Shown: positions 9,301-16,115 of the stretch, piece after piece
How the letters are laid out: each line of letters starts with the position of its first letter
How positions within the stretch are numbered: the stretch's first letter is position 1
Source: a virus
Virus record (IMG/VR): IMGVR_UViG_3300030109_000679
Location: 545-25,903 of that record
Length of the DNA stretch: 25,359 nt
Reading direction: 5' to 3' (one strand)
Notes under the pieces: model-generated
Databases searched by the model: none
Seen by the model: the letters and a program-made list of their open reading frames with translations, nothing else
What the model was told of the DNA's origin: nothing
Position numbers and translations under genes: made by a program

Positions 9301-9874
9301 CAAAGTCCACCATAGCTTCGACGCCATCGCGGATCATTTCACTGCCGCCGATTGGATAGTCGGAACGAAGGTCTAGACCAAAAACATCGCCGACATAGCC
9401 GACGCCTTCGTTAACCAAGTCAACTGGCTTGCCAATAATTGGCAGCGCTTCATTTAAGCTTTTGCCCGCCTCAAAACCGCCCTGCGCTAGGCCGCGGCGA
9501 ATATCTCGAAAGACGCCGCCTTCCGGTTCCTCTTCTTCTGTTGCTTCCGGTGCTGGGCCAGATGTTAAGCCGACACCCTCGCCTTCAGAGCTGCCAAACG
9601 ATACAGCTACACCGCTTTTCTTTTCTCCGGTTTTACCAAGCAACCACTGGCTGCCGTCTTGCCGCACCTCAACATCGTAGCTCGTGCCGTTATCAACCTG
9701 TTGATAGATCTTTGTTGATAGCGGAAACGGCACGCCCTGCGATACGCCATAAGTATTGCCGTCGTCGTCACGCTCAATCGCTTCGAAGTCGTCAGCAATC
9801 AGCGCGCTGGTGTCCATGCCACGGCGCACCTCGGCGGCGTCGTAGGCGTCGAGATTGTCGTCGATTTCGTTCAT
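6338..9874 (-). CDS. Giant internal virion protein with C-terminal GNAT-like domain (1178 aa)
   Basis: This is a very large virion-module protein lying between the gp15-like and the next ejection protein. The N-terminal 130 residues are acidic and low in complexity (GDDFEAIERDDDG-type and EATEEEEPEG stretches). Residues about 140-330 contain Gly-rich helices that may be membrane-active. The middle holds helical stretches of unknown type. The C-terminal part (about 1010-1150) reads like an acetyltransferase fold: a DGDIVAVFGSG strand, a GYGMLSAAV helix, then LDAFDTFLPEIYSAAGFK. GNAT-like domains of this kind occur at the ends of large 'polyvalent' phage proteins. That assignment is by pattern only. 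It starts one base into the stop codon of the preceding gene (TAATG). It probably enters the cell with the DNA, which is inference from position and size. Confidence 0.75.
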   Translation of the reverse strand: MNEIDDNLDAYDAAEVRRGMDTSALIADDFEAIERDDDGNTYGVSQGVPFPLSTKIYQQVDNGTSYDVEVRQDGSQWLLGKTGEKKSGVAVSFGSSEGEGVGLTSGPAPEATEEEEPEGGVFRDIRRGLAQGGFEAGKSLNEALPIIGKPVDLVNEGVGYVGDVFGLDLRSDYPIGGSEMIRDGVEAMVDFADFIMPDALQKSDMEFRSEKASVPLLQEIVSGITEFGAQSVTPALYLRAFSAAGPFARGMAWGGVADFINAQPDDATAISSLTEFLTSAKPEERSAVANAVIDVFAAQKEDPQFINRARVALDGMVIGGAIEKTIEGVGYLVRASKQIPWDRLQESIVQAGARADERLGSMARGTTLSANPIGAAGDVAVSATARLVDLLRGSARDANLETQIENVRALPTAPAANESKRGTYQSFLTVDSPLENPTGGIPKKINPRNAERVIRALDENHARHPDPLASPENFARYWSDAFGTDFSIIPPYQAIKYVNDPDLLSEVMSRMSPDQIRLASDGFKTADQIAQRYATKAASVEDTAELFLWGILSRMKSAFPHESAFIDAVTHADSNGKTFRTFVSDFVAGRGSVDDFLRWAGEVYPKASPGRAASENLNAFAKTFLPKMTTPMADGRMPLQILHDAISDPNMTGRQIRREFYKAAEGVGIDNKVLSFILLLTGRNDVMVFDRIQFNHLFDDGRFPNNFNLYQGMTLPKADSQGNPVMKASGAPDLVMAPGSSIQEAGSSAQGLVLYEAVEDALTKVLPDVYAKLGRPFRGMGQFHWESWVLTSGQEVGHGSLSYFPARMSGAATPTAGARAIEGRFHKYQYGAEYGRNAAGDPVVDFTLPNGTRVEFTPESFSEFAKRLNKPGEGVIPGDFNVSEFEDATKAWVNDPRVNQEAIIRIADDFVKSGRASVDATAGNAAGTGYSAGREAVRGFRRRIAIRSHTGDIGEASGPYEARVREGSGTGGLLEFEPKKGKAAAQLTKAAALPKIRQVSAENAESYYNDMVAAMSKNDKGAQVEIKSVDDLKSLRLFRTEGGGGFAIKPDGDIVAVFGSGNEPRSGYGMLSAAVQAGGKKLDAFDTFLPEIYSAAGFKIVGRMKFSDEFAPAPPEAIRAWDKQTFKNYNNGEPDIVFMVHDPDYFGPPTGGRYFDDYDAAVAAQDAEVARIYPPKED

Positions 9875-11514
9875 TAGTTCGAACCCTCGGGCTCAAAAAT
9901 TTGCAAGCTGAATTCTTCGTTGATGAGTTTTTGGAAACCGAGAAGCAGCGCATCACCAGGGCTGTCTAGCAACGCCTTAGTCAGGCCTTGGTTCACAGCT
10001 TCTATTGAGGCAGTCGCCGGATTGGGTATTTTTGCCTTGAGAGCTGGCGCGAAACTGCCATAGCTTGCGCGCAAGCGTGCTTGACGAAACTTGCGTTGCT
10101 TTTCAATAAACTCGGCTTGTGACTCTTTTACAATTTTACGCGCCTTGTCCAAAATTTCGGTCGTTGATTTCGTTTTGTTCTTCGAAAGCCACTCGCGAAA
10201 CTCAATACTCGATCGGCGAAACGCCATGCGCGAAGGCGTCTTTAAATTTGCTTCAGCTTTTTCTGTGTAGTCATAGGCGTCTCTGAAAATTTGAATGCCT
10301 TCTTTCTCAGCGGCATCACGATCGCCCTCAATTGCTTGTAACATTTTACTGTAGAAGCCTGGATCGACTTGGCCTTTAGCCTTGATCAATTCTTCATAGG
10401 TCAACTGGTCGAGAATTTCTTTTTCTTCCAGCGTTTGTTGCAGGGCATCCGATTCAGGTGTCGCCACAAACTTTTCAGACGCAGCGGATATCTCTAATAA
10501 GTCTTCGACAGCGTTTCGCTTCGCCGGCGTTTCGTAGAAACCCGCTGCCAGCAAACGCTCATGCCCCTCTAGCGCTCCCTCGCGCTGCATTGGGTCTGAC
10601 ATATCTGCGTTCACAACAAGATTATATATTTTTACGTTACCCTCGTTCGCTTCTGCATCAGCCGCCTTACGCGCATTCTCACGAGCTTTCACAACTCGGT
10701 TTGCTTGTTTTAAAGCGTCGTCGGCGATTTTGTTGACATCTTCCGGCGTCAACAATTTTTGCGCAGATTTGATAATTTCGTCGGGACTGTTGCCTTTGCG
10801 AAACTCCGAGATAATGCCTAACGCATCCGCGCCTTCGGCATTCACCATGTTTAGAAGCGTGCTTGCGACCGTTGATTTTGTAAACGCCTCAATACGCTCT
10901 TGTACTTTGTCGGCGCCTATATCTGCTGTCGCTGCAACGATAGCATTAATGCCTTCGCGCAACGCGTCGTCTCTTACAGCAAAGCTTTTTGTACGATCAG
11001 CGCCTTTGCTAATGGCAAAGGTTTCTGCCTTATCCAGGTTCGCCGTGCGCATCTCAACGACACGTTTGTTGATTTCTTTTCTGAAATCTAAAACTGTGCT
11101 GACCCGACGCCTAGAAATCTTGTCAGTGAACAACGACTTTTGTTGGCGGCGCGTCAGTCCGCGACCATGTATGCTTTCCGCTGTTTTAACGTCACGATCG
11201 AATTGCTTTTCGGCAGCAATTGGGTCTGCAATTTTTAAAGCGGCATCTTTCGCGTCATTAATCGTTAATTCGAAATTGTCAGCGGCCGTAGTCGCTTTAG
11301 CGTCGTCGGCAATTTGTAATTTTTTGACTGCAAAGTCGGTTAGCTTGTCTCCAAATTGAGCAAGCTGTTTGCCCCCTCTGCTTTTCATTTCGCCCGCTTT
11401 GGCAAACGCTAGTGCTGGCGCTTCCATAGCTGCGCTACTTAGTTGCGCTGTTAAAAAAGTGCCTTGCCCACGCGTAGGTATAGGGGCTTGAGATTGGTAA
11501 GTTGGAACCTTCAT
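9874..11514 (-). CDS. Internal virion protein, T7 gp15-like position (546 aa)
   Basis: This long, charged, mostly alpha-helical protein is rich in Ala, Lys, Asp and Glu, with coiled-coil-like stretches through much of its length. The position directly after the gp14-like gene and before the two giant virion genes matches T7 gp15, one of the ejected core proteins that extends the tail across the periplasm. It is shorter than T7 gp15 (747 aa), and no enzymatic motif was seen. The N terminus (MKVPTYQSQAPIPTRG) is Pro-rich. The ATG overlaps the stop of the gp14-like gene as ATGA, so the two are likely translated together. Confidence 0.75.
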   Translation of the reverse strand: MKVPTYQSQAPIPTRGQGTFLTAQLSSAAMEAPALAFAKAGEMKSRGGKQLAQFGDKLTDFAVKKLQIADDAKATTAADNFELTINDAKDAALKIADPIAAEKQFDRDVKTAESIHGRGLTRRQQKSLFTDKISRRRVSTVLDFRKEINKRVVEMRTANLDKAETFAISKGADRTKSFAVRDDALREGINAIVAATADIGADKVQERIEAFTKSTVASTLLNMVNAEGADALGIISEFRKGNSPDEIIKSAQKLLTPEDVNKIADDALKQANRVVKARENARKAADAEANEGNVKIYNLVVNADMSDPMQREGALEGHERLLAAGFYETPAKRNAVEDLLEISAASEKFVATPESDALQQTLEEKEILDQLTYEELIKAKGQVDPGFYSKMLQAIEGDRDAAEKEGIQIFRDAYDYTEKAEANLKTPSRMAFRRSSIEFREWLSKNKTKSTTEILDKARKIVKESQAEFIEKQRKFRQARLRASYGSFAPALKAKIPNPATASIEAVNQGLTKALLDSPGDALLLGFQKLINEEFSLQIFEPEGSN

Positions 11515-12077
11515 ATTATTTGCGAAGCCCTAAATCCGAGACTGCCTAGACTGCTAAACGCGTCGGCGTAACCTTGCGTCCGCGCAGCGCTCGCTTGAAT
11601 GTTGTAACCGCGCGCGCGTTGACTGCCCTCAAGCAAAGCAATGTCGCCCATCAGTCGCTGGTTGACGCCAGACTCGCGCAGCCGTCCAGCGTCAGTACTC
11701 GCTGCCAATTGTGTTAGCTGTACTTCTTCTTCCGCTTCATCGGCGTTTTCAGCAAGCACCAGAAGCGGCGTGCCTGTTGAAACAGCAACGCCACCTTTGC
11801 GAAACGCCGTTTCTGTGCGCGCTTGTAGTTTGCTAAATTTTTTACGGAACCGTAACGCTTCACGATCGCCAACGCGCTCGCGCAGATCCGCCTCTTGCCG
11901 CGCCACACGTTCGTTGCGCAATCTTATACGGCGGTTGAAGTCCGCGGTTACCCTGGCAGCGTTTGCAGCTCCTCTTAATCCAGCCGCTTGTTGCTGCGCA
12001 CCCATGAATGAGATGCCAGTGCCAACGGCAGACGTCCCCAGGCCAATGTATCCAAGTGTTAGCGGATCTAAACCCAT
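11511..12077 (-). CDS. Internal virion protein, T7 gp14-like (188 aa)
   Basis: The protein has a Gly-rich hydrophobic N terminus (LGYIGLGTSAVGTGISFMG, about residues 8-26). An Arg/Glu-rich helical middle (RRIRLRNERVARQEADLRER) and a Gly/Ser-containing C terminus follow. This is the familiar make-up of podoviral gp14-type proteins, small ejected proteins that insert in the outer membrane. Order supports it: it lies between the gp13-like and gp15-like genes. I start at ATG 12077 because the longer TTG start at 12089 adds only four residues and has no better ribosome site. The ATG overlaps the end of the upstream gene by 10 nt. Confidence 0.8.
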   Translation of the reverse strand: MGLDPLTLGYIGLGTSAVGTGISFMGAQQQAAGLRGAANAARVTADFNRRIRLRNERVARQEADLRERVGDREALRFRKKFSKLQARTETAFRKGGVAVSTGTPLLVLAENADEAEEEVQLTQLAASTDAGRLRESGVNQRLMGDIALLEGSQRARGYNIQASAARTQGYADAFSSLGSLGFRASQII

Positions 12078-12514
12078 TCTCGCACCCAACTGAACATATC
12101 GTAGTCCTCACGATTTGGCGTCATTTGCCGGATCGTCCCTTCGTATTCCATTCCAAGAAAACGCGCCCAGCGCGATAACTCGGGCCAGTCCGTTTGCATG
12201 TGCGCTTGCACTCGGTGCAGCTCTTGCTCGTCCGCAATCTTACGCATCCATCGTTTGCAGATCCGACTGACCGAAATTTTGTGCGCGTCTAATTTATCGC
12301 TTGCCAACAGCCAGGCTTCGCCGACGCCAGGCCAAAGTGGCTGAATCCCACTGATGGCAATCAGATGCCCATGATTAATGAACGTGAACGCCATGTCTGG
12401 CTGCGCAAAATGCTCCAACATCTCAGTGCCAAACGAAGGGCGGTTCCGATCGTCGTTAACATCATCAGCGAGTAGTGCTTCGGCGTGTTCGAATTCGAAC
12501 GGCGCGAGGATCAC
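12068..12514 (-). CDS. GNAT-fold protein in the T7 gp13 position (148 aa)
   Basis: The sequence has the outline of a shortened GNAT domain: a strand with MAFTFINHGHLIAISGIQPLW (about residues 42-62), GEAWLLAS (about 65-72), and near the end a helix and strand with WARFLGMEYEGTIRQM (about 115-130). T7 gp13 and related phage proteins carry this fold, and in T7 the gene sits exactly here, between gp12 and gp14. In T7 it is needed for virion assembly rather than known to acetylate. The acetyl-CoA loop is not clearly conserved here, so enzymatic activity is uncertain. It begins at GTG in a GTGA overlap with the tail tube gene. Confidence 0.78.
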   Translation of the reverse strand: MILAPFEFEHAEALLADDVNDDRNRPSFGTEMLEHFAQPDMAFTFINHGHLIAISGIQPLWPGVGEAWLLASDKLDAHKISVSRICKRWMRKIADEQELHRVQAHMQTDWPELSRWARFLGMEYEGTIRQMTPNREDYDMFSWVREWV

Positions 12515-14985
12515 TGCTCAAACGTCGATAAGGTTGCGTAGGCTGCGAGGACTGTCATCGGCAGCGGTTGATCTTGCCGGATCGTTATTTGTCCGTTTGT
12601 GTCGTAGACGCTGTTTAGCTCGATCTCTTTGTCGCCACTGTAGAGCGCGATCGCCGCGTCCATCGAATCCGCGCTCGATCTAAACGGTACGACATCGAGG
12701 TTGTCGGCATCGCGGCCGACTTTAAGACCAACGGACCTGTGCAGTCGTACTGTCAGCTCATTAATGCGTTTAATTTTACCTTGCGCCGTGCCAGCGGCTG
12801 CCCCGGCGTCAACGCGCAATGTGCGCAGCGTGCTGTTATAACCTAGACCGGCGTGCGCTTTCGTAACGTGACGATCGAGCGTGACTGCGCCAGACGATAC
12901 TGTCTTGTCCGCGTGAACGGAACCATCTGCCAATATCGAAACAGTCTGCCCTTCCAGGTGACTCAACCCGGACAACGTCGTCGCCGCTTGTGTGACTGTC
13001 GCACCCGACGCATGCACTGCCGCGGCGCCGCTTACCGCTCGGGTGCAGCCGGTGAGCTGATTAGAACTGTTGCCGGTATAGCTGATGATCTCAGTGCCGA
13101 TCTTGACGGCACCAGAACTTGGGAACGAAGTGCTATCTGTAAGTGCAATCGTTGTCGCCGTTGCACTCAGCTCGGACGATAGCGTATTCGATACACCTGT
13201 AAACGTCAGGGAGCTGTCAACGAATATGGCGTTGGTAACGTCAGTGCCGAATTCGAAATCTCTAATGTATTCGATGTAGCGTTTCGTGGCTCCGCCGATC
13301 GTCCGCTTGACTACGAAATAAACCTCGTCTTCGTCCAAGTCACCAGGTATGACGACAAGGCGCTCGACAACTGCGTTGCCGGTGCCAAACGCACCTCCAA
13401 TAATTTGCCGCGACCAACCTAGCACCTGTTCCTCTCGCTTATACGTCAGGCAAGCGAGCTGCCCATCTGTGCGTACACTCCAGATGATGCTGTCGGGCTC
13501 TTGCTGGTATTGCATCTCAACTAGGCCACTCTCCGTAATATGCTCGGAGATGAGTGTAACGTCTGGCGCGACGAAGCCATCAACATCAAAGTTAAATTGC
13601 AGCTCACGTACTTTCCGTTTTGCTCGCTGAATAAACAGCGTGGCGTTGCCAGCTTGTATTGGACTTGTGTCGGCTGACCCGTGGTTAGTTTGCTGCTTGA
13701 TCTGTATGTTTGTTGGCGTGATGGCGTCATCACTCGCACCGGCTCGGACGACGAACTCACCGCCAGATGTACCGACGATCAGGTTGCGCGTCGATGCTAG
13801 GAATCGAATGACGTTTACAACATTCGAGCCCAACGTGAACACCATGCCGTCGTCGGCTTCTGTGCCGGCTTCGAAGTTTTCGAAGTCGCCGCCTTGACTG
13901 AAAAACAAGGTTTGCGGTTGCGTGCTTGTGCCAGCAAAAACGAGACGCTCTTCGAAGAACGTGACAGCGCGCGGATGCCCTGTCGTTCCTGAGAACGCAC
14001 CGAGCGACCAATCGTCCTTCGCCTCTAACTTGCCCTGAATTGTAAACGAGCTACCGGCACTTTCATTAGCCAGATCTGCGCCCGGCGCCAGCGTCAAAAC
14101 ACTATCTGTTACATCAACAAGCAGAAAGCCGGCGGTCGTGTTGTTGCTAGACGTACCGCTTATGATGATCGTTTGCCCTGCCTTAAAACCTTCGTCGATG
14201 AACGCGCCGGCCGAATCCTCAATTCGGTCATTATGCTCAAGCCCAGTCGAATCGGGATCGCCCTCGTGGAACGAAATCGTTGACGCTGCGTAGTCGGGCA
14301 TCAGCTCCGAACGGCCATCTTCTAATTCTTGCACTGCGCCCGTGACTGACGTTGCCGACGAGAACGCGGTTATCTTAATGAAGCCTTCTTGCAGTTTTAT
14401 AAGGCGACCGACATCTGTGCTGGCAAAGGTGTTAGCCGACGCTGTTACCGTTACGTTGCCCGATCGGCCGTTAGAGGTCAGAGTCGTCGTTGTGCTGTTT
14501 GGATCAAGCATCGGGCCGCGCGCCAAATCCACTTCACTGATCGACCATGCCGTGTCACTCGTGCGTTCGATTTTGCGCACTGCGTGATTGGGCGAAACCA
14601 CATACATAACGTCGGCGCTTTGAGCATACTTGAGCGTGTCGAGATCGCTCGCAGTGTATGGCGTTGCTACTTCGACTGGCGATCCACTGGACTCAACAAC
14701 ACCACCATCTTTGAACACTCGAAAATACGACGGCCCAAATTCGAGTACATAGGTTTGCTCAACATTGAACTCGAACCCCACCAATTTAACAGCGTTCGAG
14801 CTGTTTTTGACTTCGGCAATGAATCGCGTTCCTGGTCGTCTTGTCAGCCCGCCATGCGGCTGCACCAGAAAATTTTCAACAGTCTCTGCGCCGTTGTCAT
14901 ACTTTGAAATGTCAGTGCGGCCGTGCAGCCGCTCTGTCAATTCGCCGGCGGTAAAATTCTGGAACGCTTTGGTGACTTTTGGCAC
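12511..14985 (-). CDS. Tail tubular protein B, T7 gp12-like nozzle (824 aa)
   Basis: This forms the nozzle of the short tail. The start is diagnostic: FTAGELTERLHGRTDISKYDNGAETVENF and then HGGLTRRPGTRFI (residues 11-55), as in T7 gp12-type proteins. Further on are FFEERLVFAGTSTQPQTLFFS and GSNVVNVIRFLASTRNLIVGTSGGEF (about 345-410), which are typical beta-propeller strands. A Ser/Thr-rich insertion (about 590-670, with LTDSTSFPSSGAVKIGTE) is seen in many marine podoviruses and may face outwards. Length is close to T7 gp12 (794 aa). It starts at GTG one base into the TAG stop of the gp11-like gene. Confidence 0.93.
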   Translation of the reverse strand: MPKVTKAFQNFTAGELTERLHGRTDISKYDNGAETVENFLVQPHGGLTRRPGTRFIAEVKNSSNAVKLVGFEFNVEQTYVLEFGPSYFRVFKDGGVVESSGSPVEVATPYTASDLDTLKYAQSADVMYVVSPNHAVRKIERTSDTAWSISEVDLARGPMLDPNSTTTTLTSNGRSGNVTVTASANTFASTDVGRLIKLQEGFIKITAFSSATSVTGAVQELEDGRSELMPDYAASTISFHEGDPDSTGLEHNDRIEDSAGAFIDEGFKAGQTIIISGTSSNNTTAGFLLVDVTDSVLTLAPGADLANESAGSSFTIQGKLEAKDDWSLGAFSGTTGHPRAVTFFEERLVFAGTSTQPQTLFFSQGGDFENFEAGTEADDGMVFTLGSNVVNVIRFLASTRNLIVGTSGGEFVVRAGASDDAITPTNIQIKQQTNHGSADTSPIQAGNATLFIQRAKRKVRELQFNFDVDGFVAPDVTLISEHITESGLVEMQYQQEPDSIIWSVRTDGQLACLTYKREEQVLGWSRQIIGGAFGTGNAVVERLVVIPGDLDEDEVYFVVKRTIGGATKRYIEYIRDFEFGTDVTNAIFVDSSLTFTGVSNTLSSELSATATTIALTDSTSFPSSGAVKIGTEIISYTGNSSNQLTGCTRAVSGAAAVHASGATVTQAATTLSGLSHLEGQTVSILADGSVHADKTVSSGAVTLDRHVTKAHAGLGYNSTLRTLRVDAGAAAGTAQGKIKRINELTVRLHRSVGLKVGRDADNLDVVPFRSSADSMDAAIALYSGDKEIELNSVYDTNGQITIRQDQPLPMTVLAAYATLSTFEQ

Positions 14986-15575
14986 TAGAATCTCGCGCTC
15001 GTGAATATGTCACTTTCAACAAACAGAGAGCGATCCTGGTTGATAACATTGTCGGGGATGCCCTCAGTGGCATCAACGAACCGCGCTTCGCTGACCTTGT
15101 TTTCGTACAGTTGGAAAAGCGATTGCGTTAGCGTTGCGCTGTTCACAAGCGCATACGAAATGTCAGCGGCGAGCCGCGCCGCGATCGATTCAATCAATAA
15201 CTGGTCGTACTCGTTTGGATCGGTGATACGCGCCACGTAGATAAAGTTGAACGGCGTCGTATCCGATAAAATTTTTCTGCCTTCTACGCGAAAGATTGTG
15301 TCCAGGTCTTGGGCTCGAATAACCCGTAGGCAATAGGGATCGTTGGGCATCAAATGCTGATGCTCAAATTCAAATGCCGGCGCCTCAGACTCAGCCGATA
15401 TCGACGCCCTGCGCAACAGGCAGTTCCATGGGTGGGCCCGACTCACGGCATCTCGAATGAACTCGAAACGCTGATTGCAAACGCGCGCAGCGCGACTGTC
15501 TTCTGTCAGCGACACAATGTTGCTCGCGCCGATCATGTTCAGCGCCGAGTTGCAGATATCAACGTCGGATGCCAT
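14985..15575 (-). CDS. Tail tubular protein A, T7 gp11-like gatekeeper (196 aa)
   Basis: This adaptor joins the portal to the tail nozzle. It has the usual pattern: DICNSALNMIGASNIVSL at residues 6-23, CNQRFEFIRDAVSRAHPWNC (about 33-52), and a later helix with ESIAARLAADISYAL (about 128-142). Length matches T7 gp11 (196 aa). A ribosome site AAGGA lies about 7 nt before the ATG, and that site directly follows the T tract of the terminator at 15587-15617. This is the first gene of the tail block and is coupled to the gp12-like gene by a one-base overlap. Confidence 0.93.
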   Translation of the reverse strand: MASDVDICNSALNMIGASNIVSLTEDSRAARVCNQRFEFIRDAVSRAHPWNCLLRRASISAESEAPAFEFEHQHLMPNDPYCLRVIRAQDLDTIFRVEGRKILSDTTPFNFIYVARITDPNEYDQLLIESIAARLAADISYALVNSATLTQSLFQLYENKVSEARFVDATEGIPDNVINQDRSLFVESDIFTSARF

Positions 15576-15586
15576 GTGAATTCCTT

Positions 15587-15617
15587 AAAAAGAAAAGGGG
15601 GGCACAAGGCCCCCCTA
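15587..15617 (-). terminator. Strong rho-independent terminator after the head genes
   Basis: On the minus strand an 8-bp perfect stem (AGGGGGGC with GCCCCCCT) encloses a 5-nt loop, CTTGT, and is followed by TTTTCTTTTT. The plus-strand arms are 15596-15603 and 15609-15616. It lies between the capsid-associated gene and the gp11-like gene. It should lower tail gene expression relative to capsid genes, as the terminator after the capsid gene does in T7. Confidence 0.92.
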
Positions 15618-15622
15618 ATCCA

Positions 15623-16099
15623 TTAGTCGACGACGTAGAACATCACTAACTCGATGGTGCCGGTGCCGGCAGCACCTCCCATCGTAGCCGTGACGACAAA
15701 CTCGTTGTCGATTACCGATTGACTGATATCAACCGCGGTGTTCGCCGAAAGGGCGAGCGTTGCAGCGACATCAGTGCGCGCAGCGGAGGACGTTGACGTT
15801 GCCGCCAGGTACTCATCTGCGTCTGCCGACACTGACGAGCCAGAGCTGTCAGTGTATGCAGCGTGGCCGACGCTCAAGGTCGTCGAAGACGCCAGTGCGT
15901 CGTTGTAGAGATAGCCGCCGAGAATGCGCGCGCCTTGCGGCAGAGCGAACATCTCAATGACATCTCCAGAAGCTAAGCTAGAAGCTTCGTATGTGGCATG
16001 CGCCACGCGAATTGAACCGCCAAGCTGATTAGCTTTGACGAATTCTTTCGGATCGTCCTGCGTAAGGTCGGTCCGAACATTACTGTAAACAGTAGCCAT
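15623..16099 (-). CDS. Capsid-associated / decoration-type structural protein (158 aa)
   Basis: The protein matches a recurring podovirus pattern: MATVYSNVRTDLTQ at the start, GGSIRVAHATYEA (about 27-39), then DVIEMFALPQGARILGGYL (about 46-64), a Ser/Thr-rich beta region, and a GTGTIELVMFYVVD end. Proteins with this pattern lie just after the major capsid gene in many podoviruses and are found in virions; whether they decorate the shell is not settled. A strong ribosome site AAGGAG lies 8 nt before the ATG, which suggests high expression. It is separated from the capsid gene by 16 bp and followed by the terminator at 15587-15617. Confidence 0.82.
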   Translation of the reverse strand: MATVYSNVRTDLTQDDPKEFVKANQLGGSIRVAHATYEASSLASGDVIEMFALPQGARILGGYLYNDALASSTTLSVGHAAYTDSSGSSVSADADEYLAATSTSSAARTDVAATLALSANTAVDISQSVIDNEFVVTATMGGAAGTGTIELVMFYVVD

Positions 16100-16115
16100 T
16101 GTTCAGTCTCCTTCC

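Noticed and set aside
9877-9893. GTTCGAACCC-like string resembling a tRNA T-arm
   Set aside because: It lies inside the C-terminal codons of the gp15-like gene (EPEGSN end) and no acceptor, D or anticodon arms could be formed around it.
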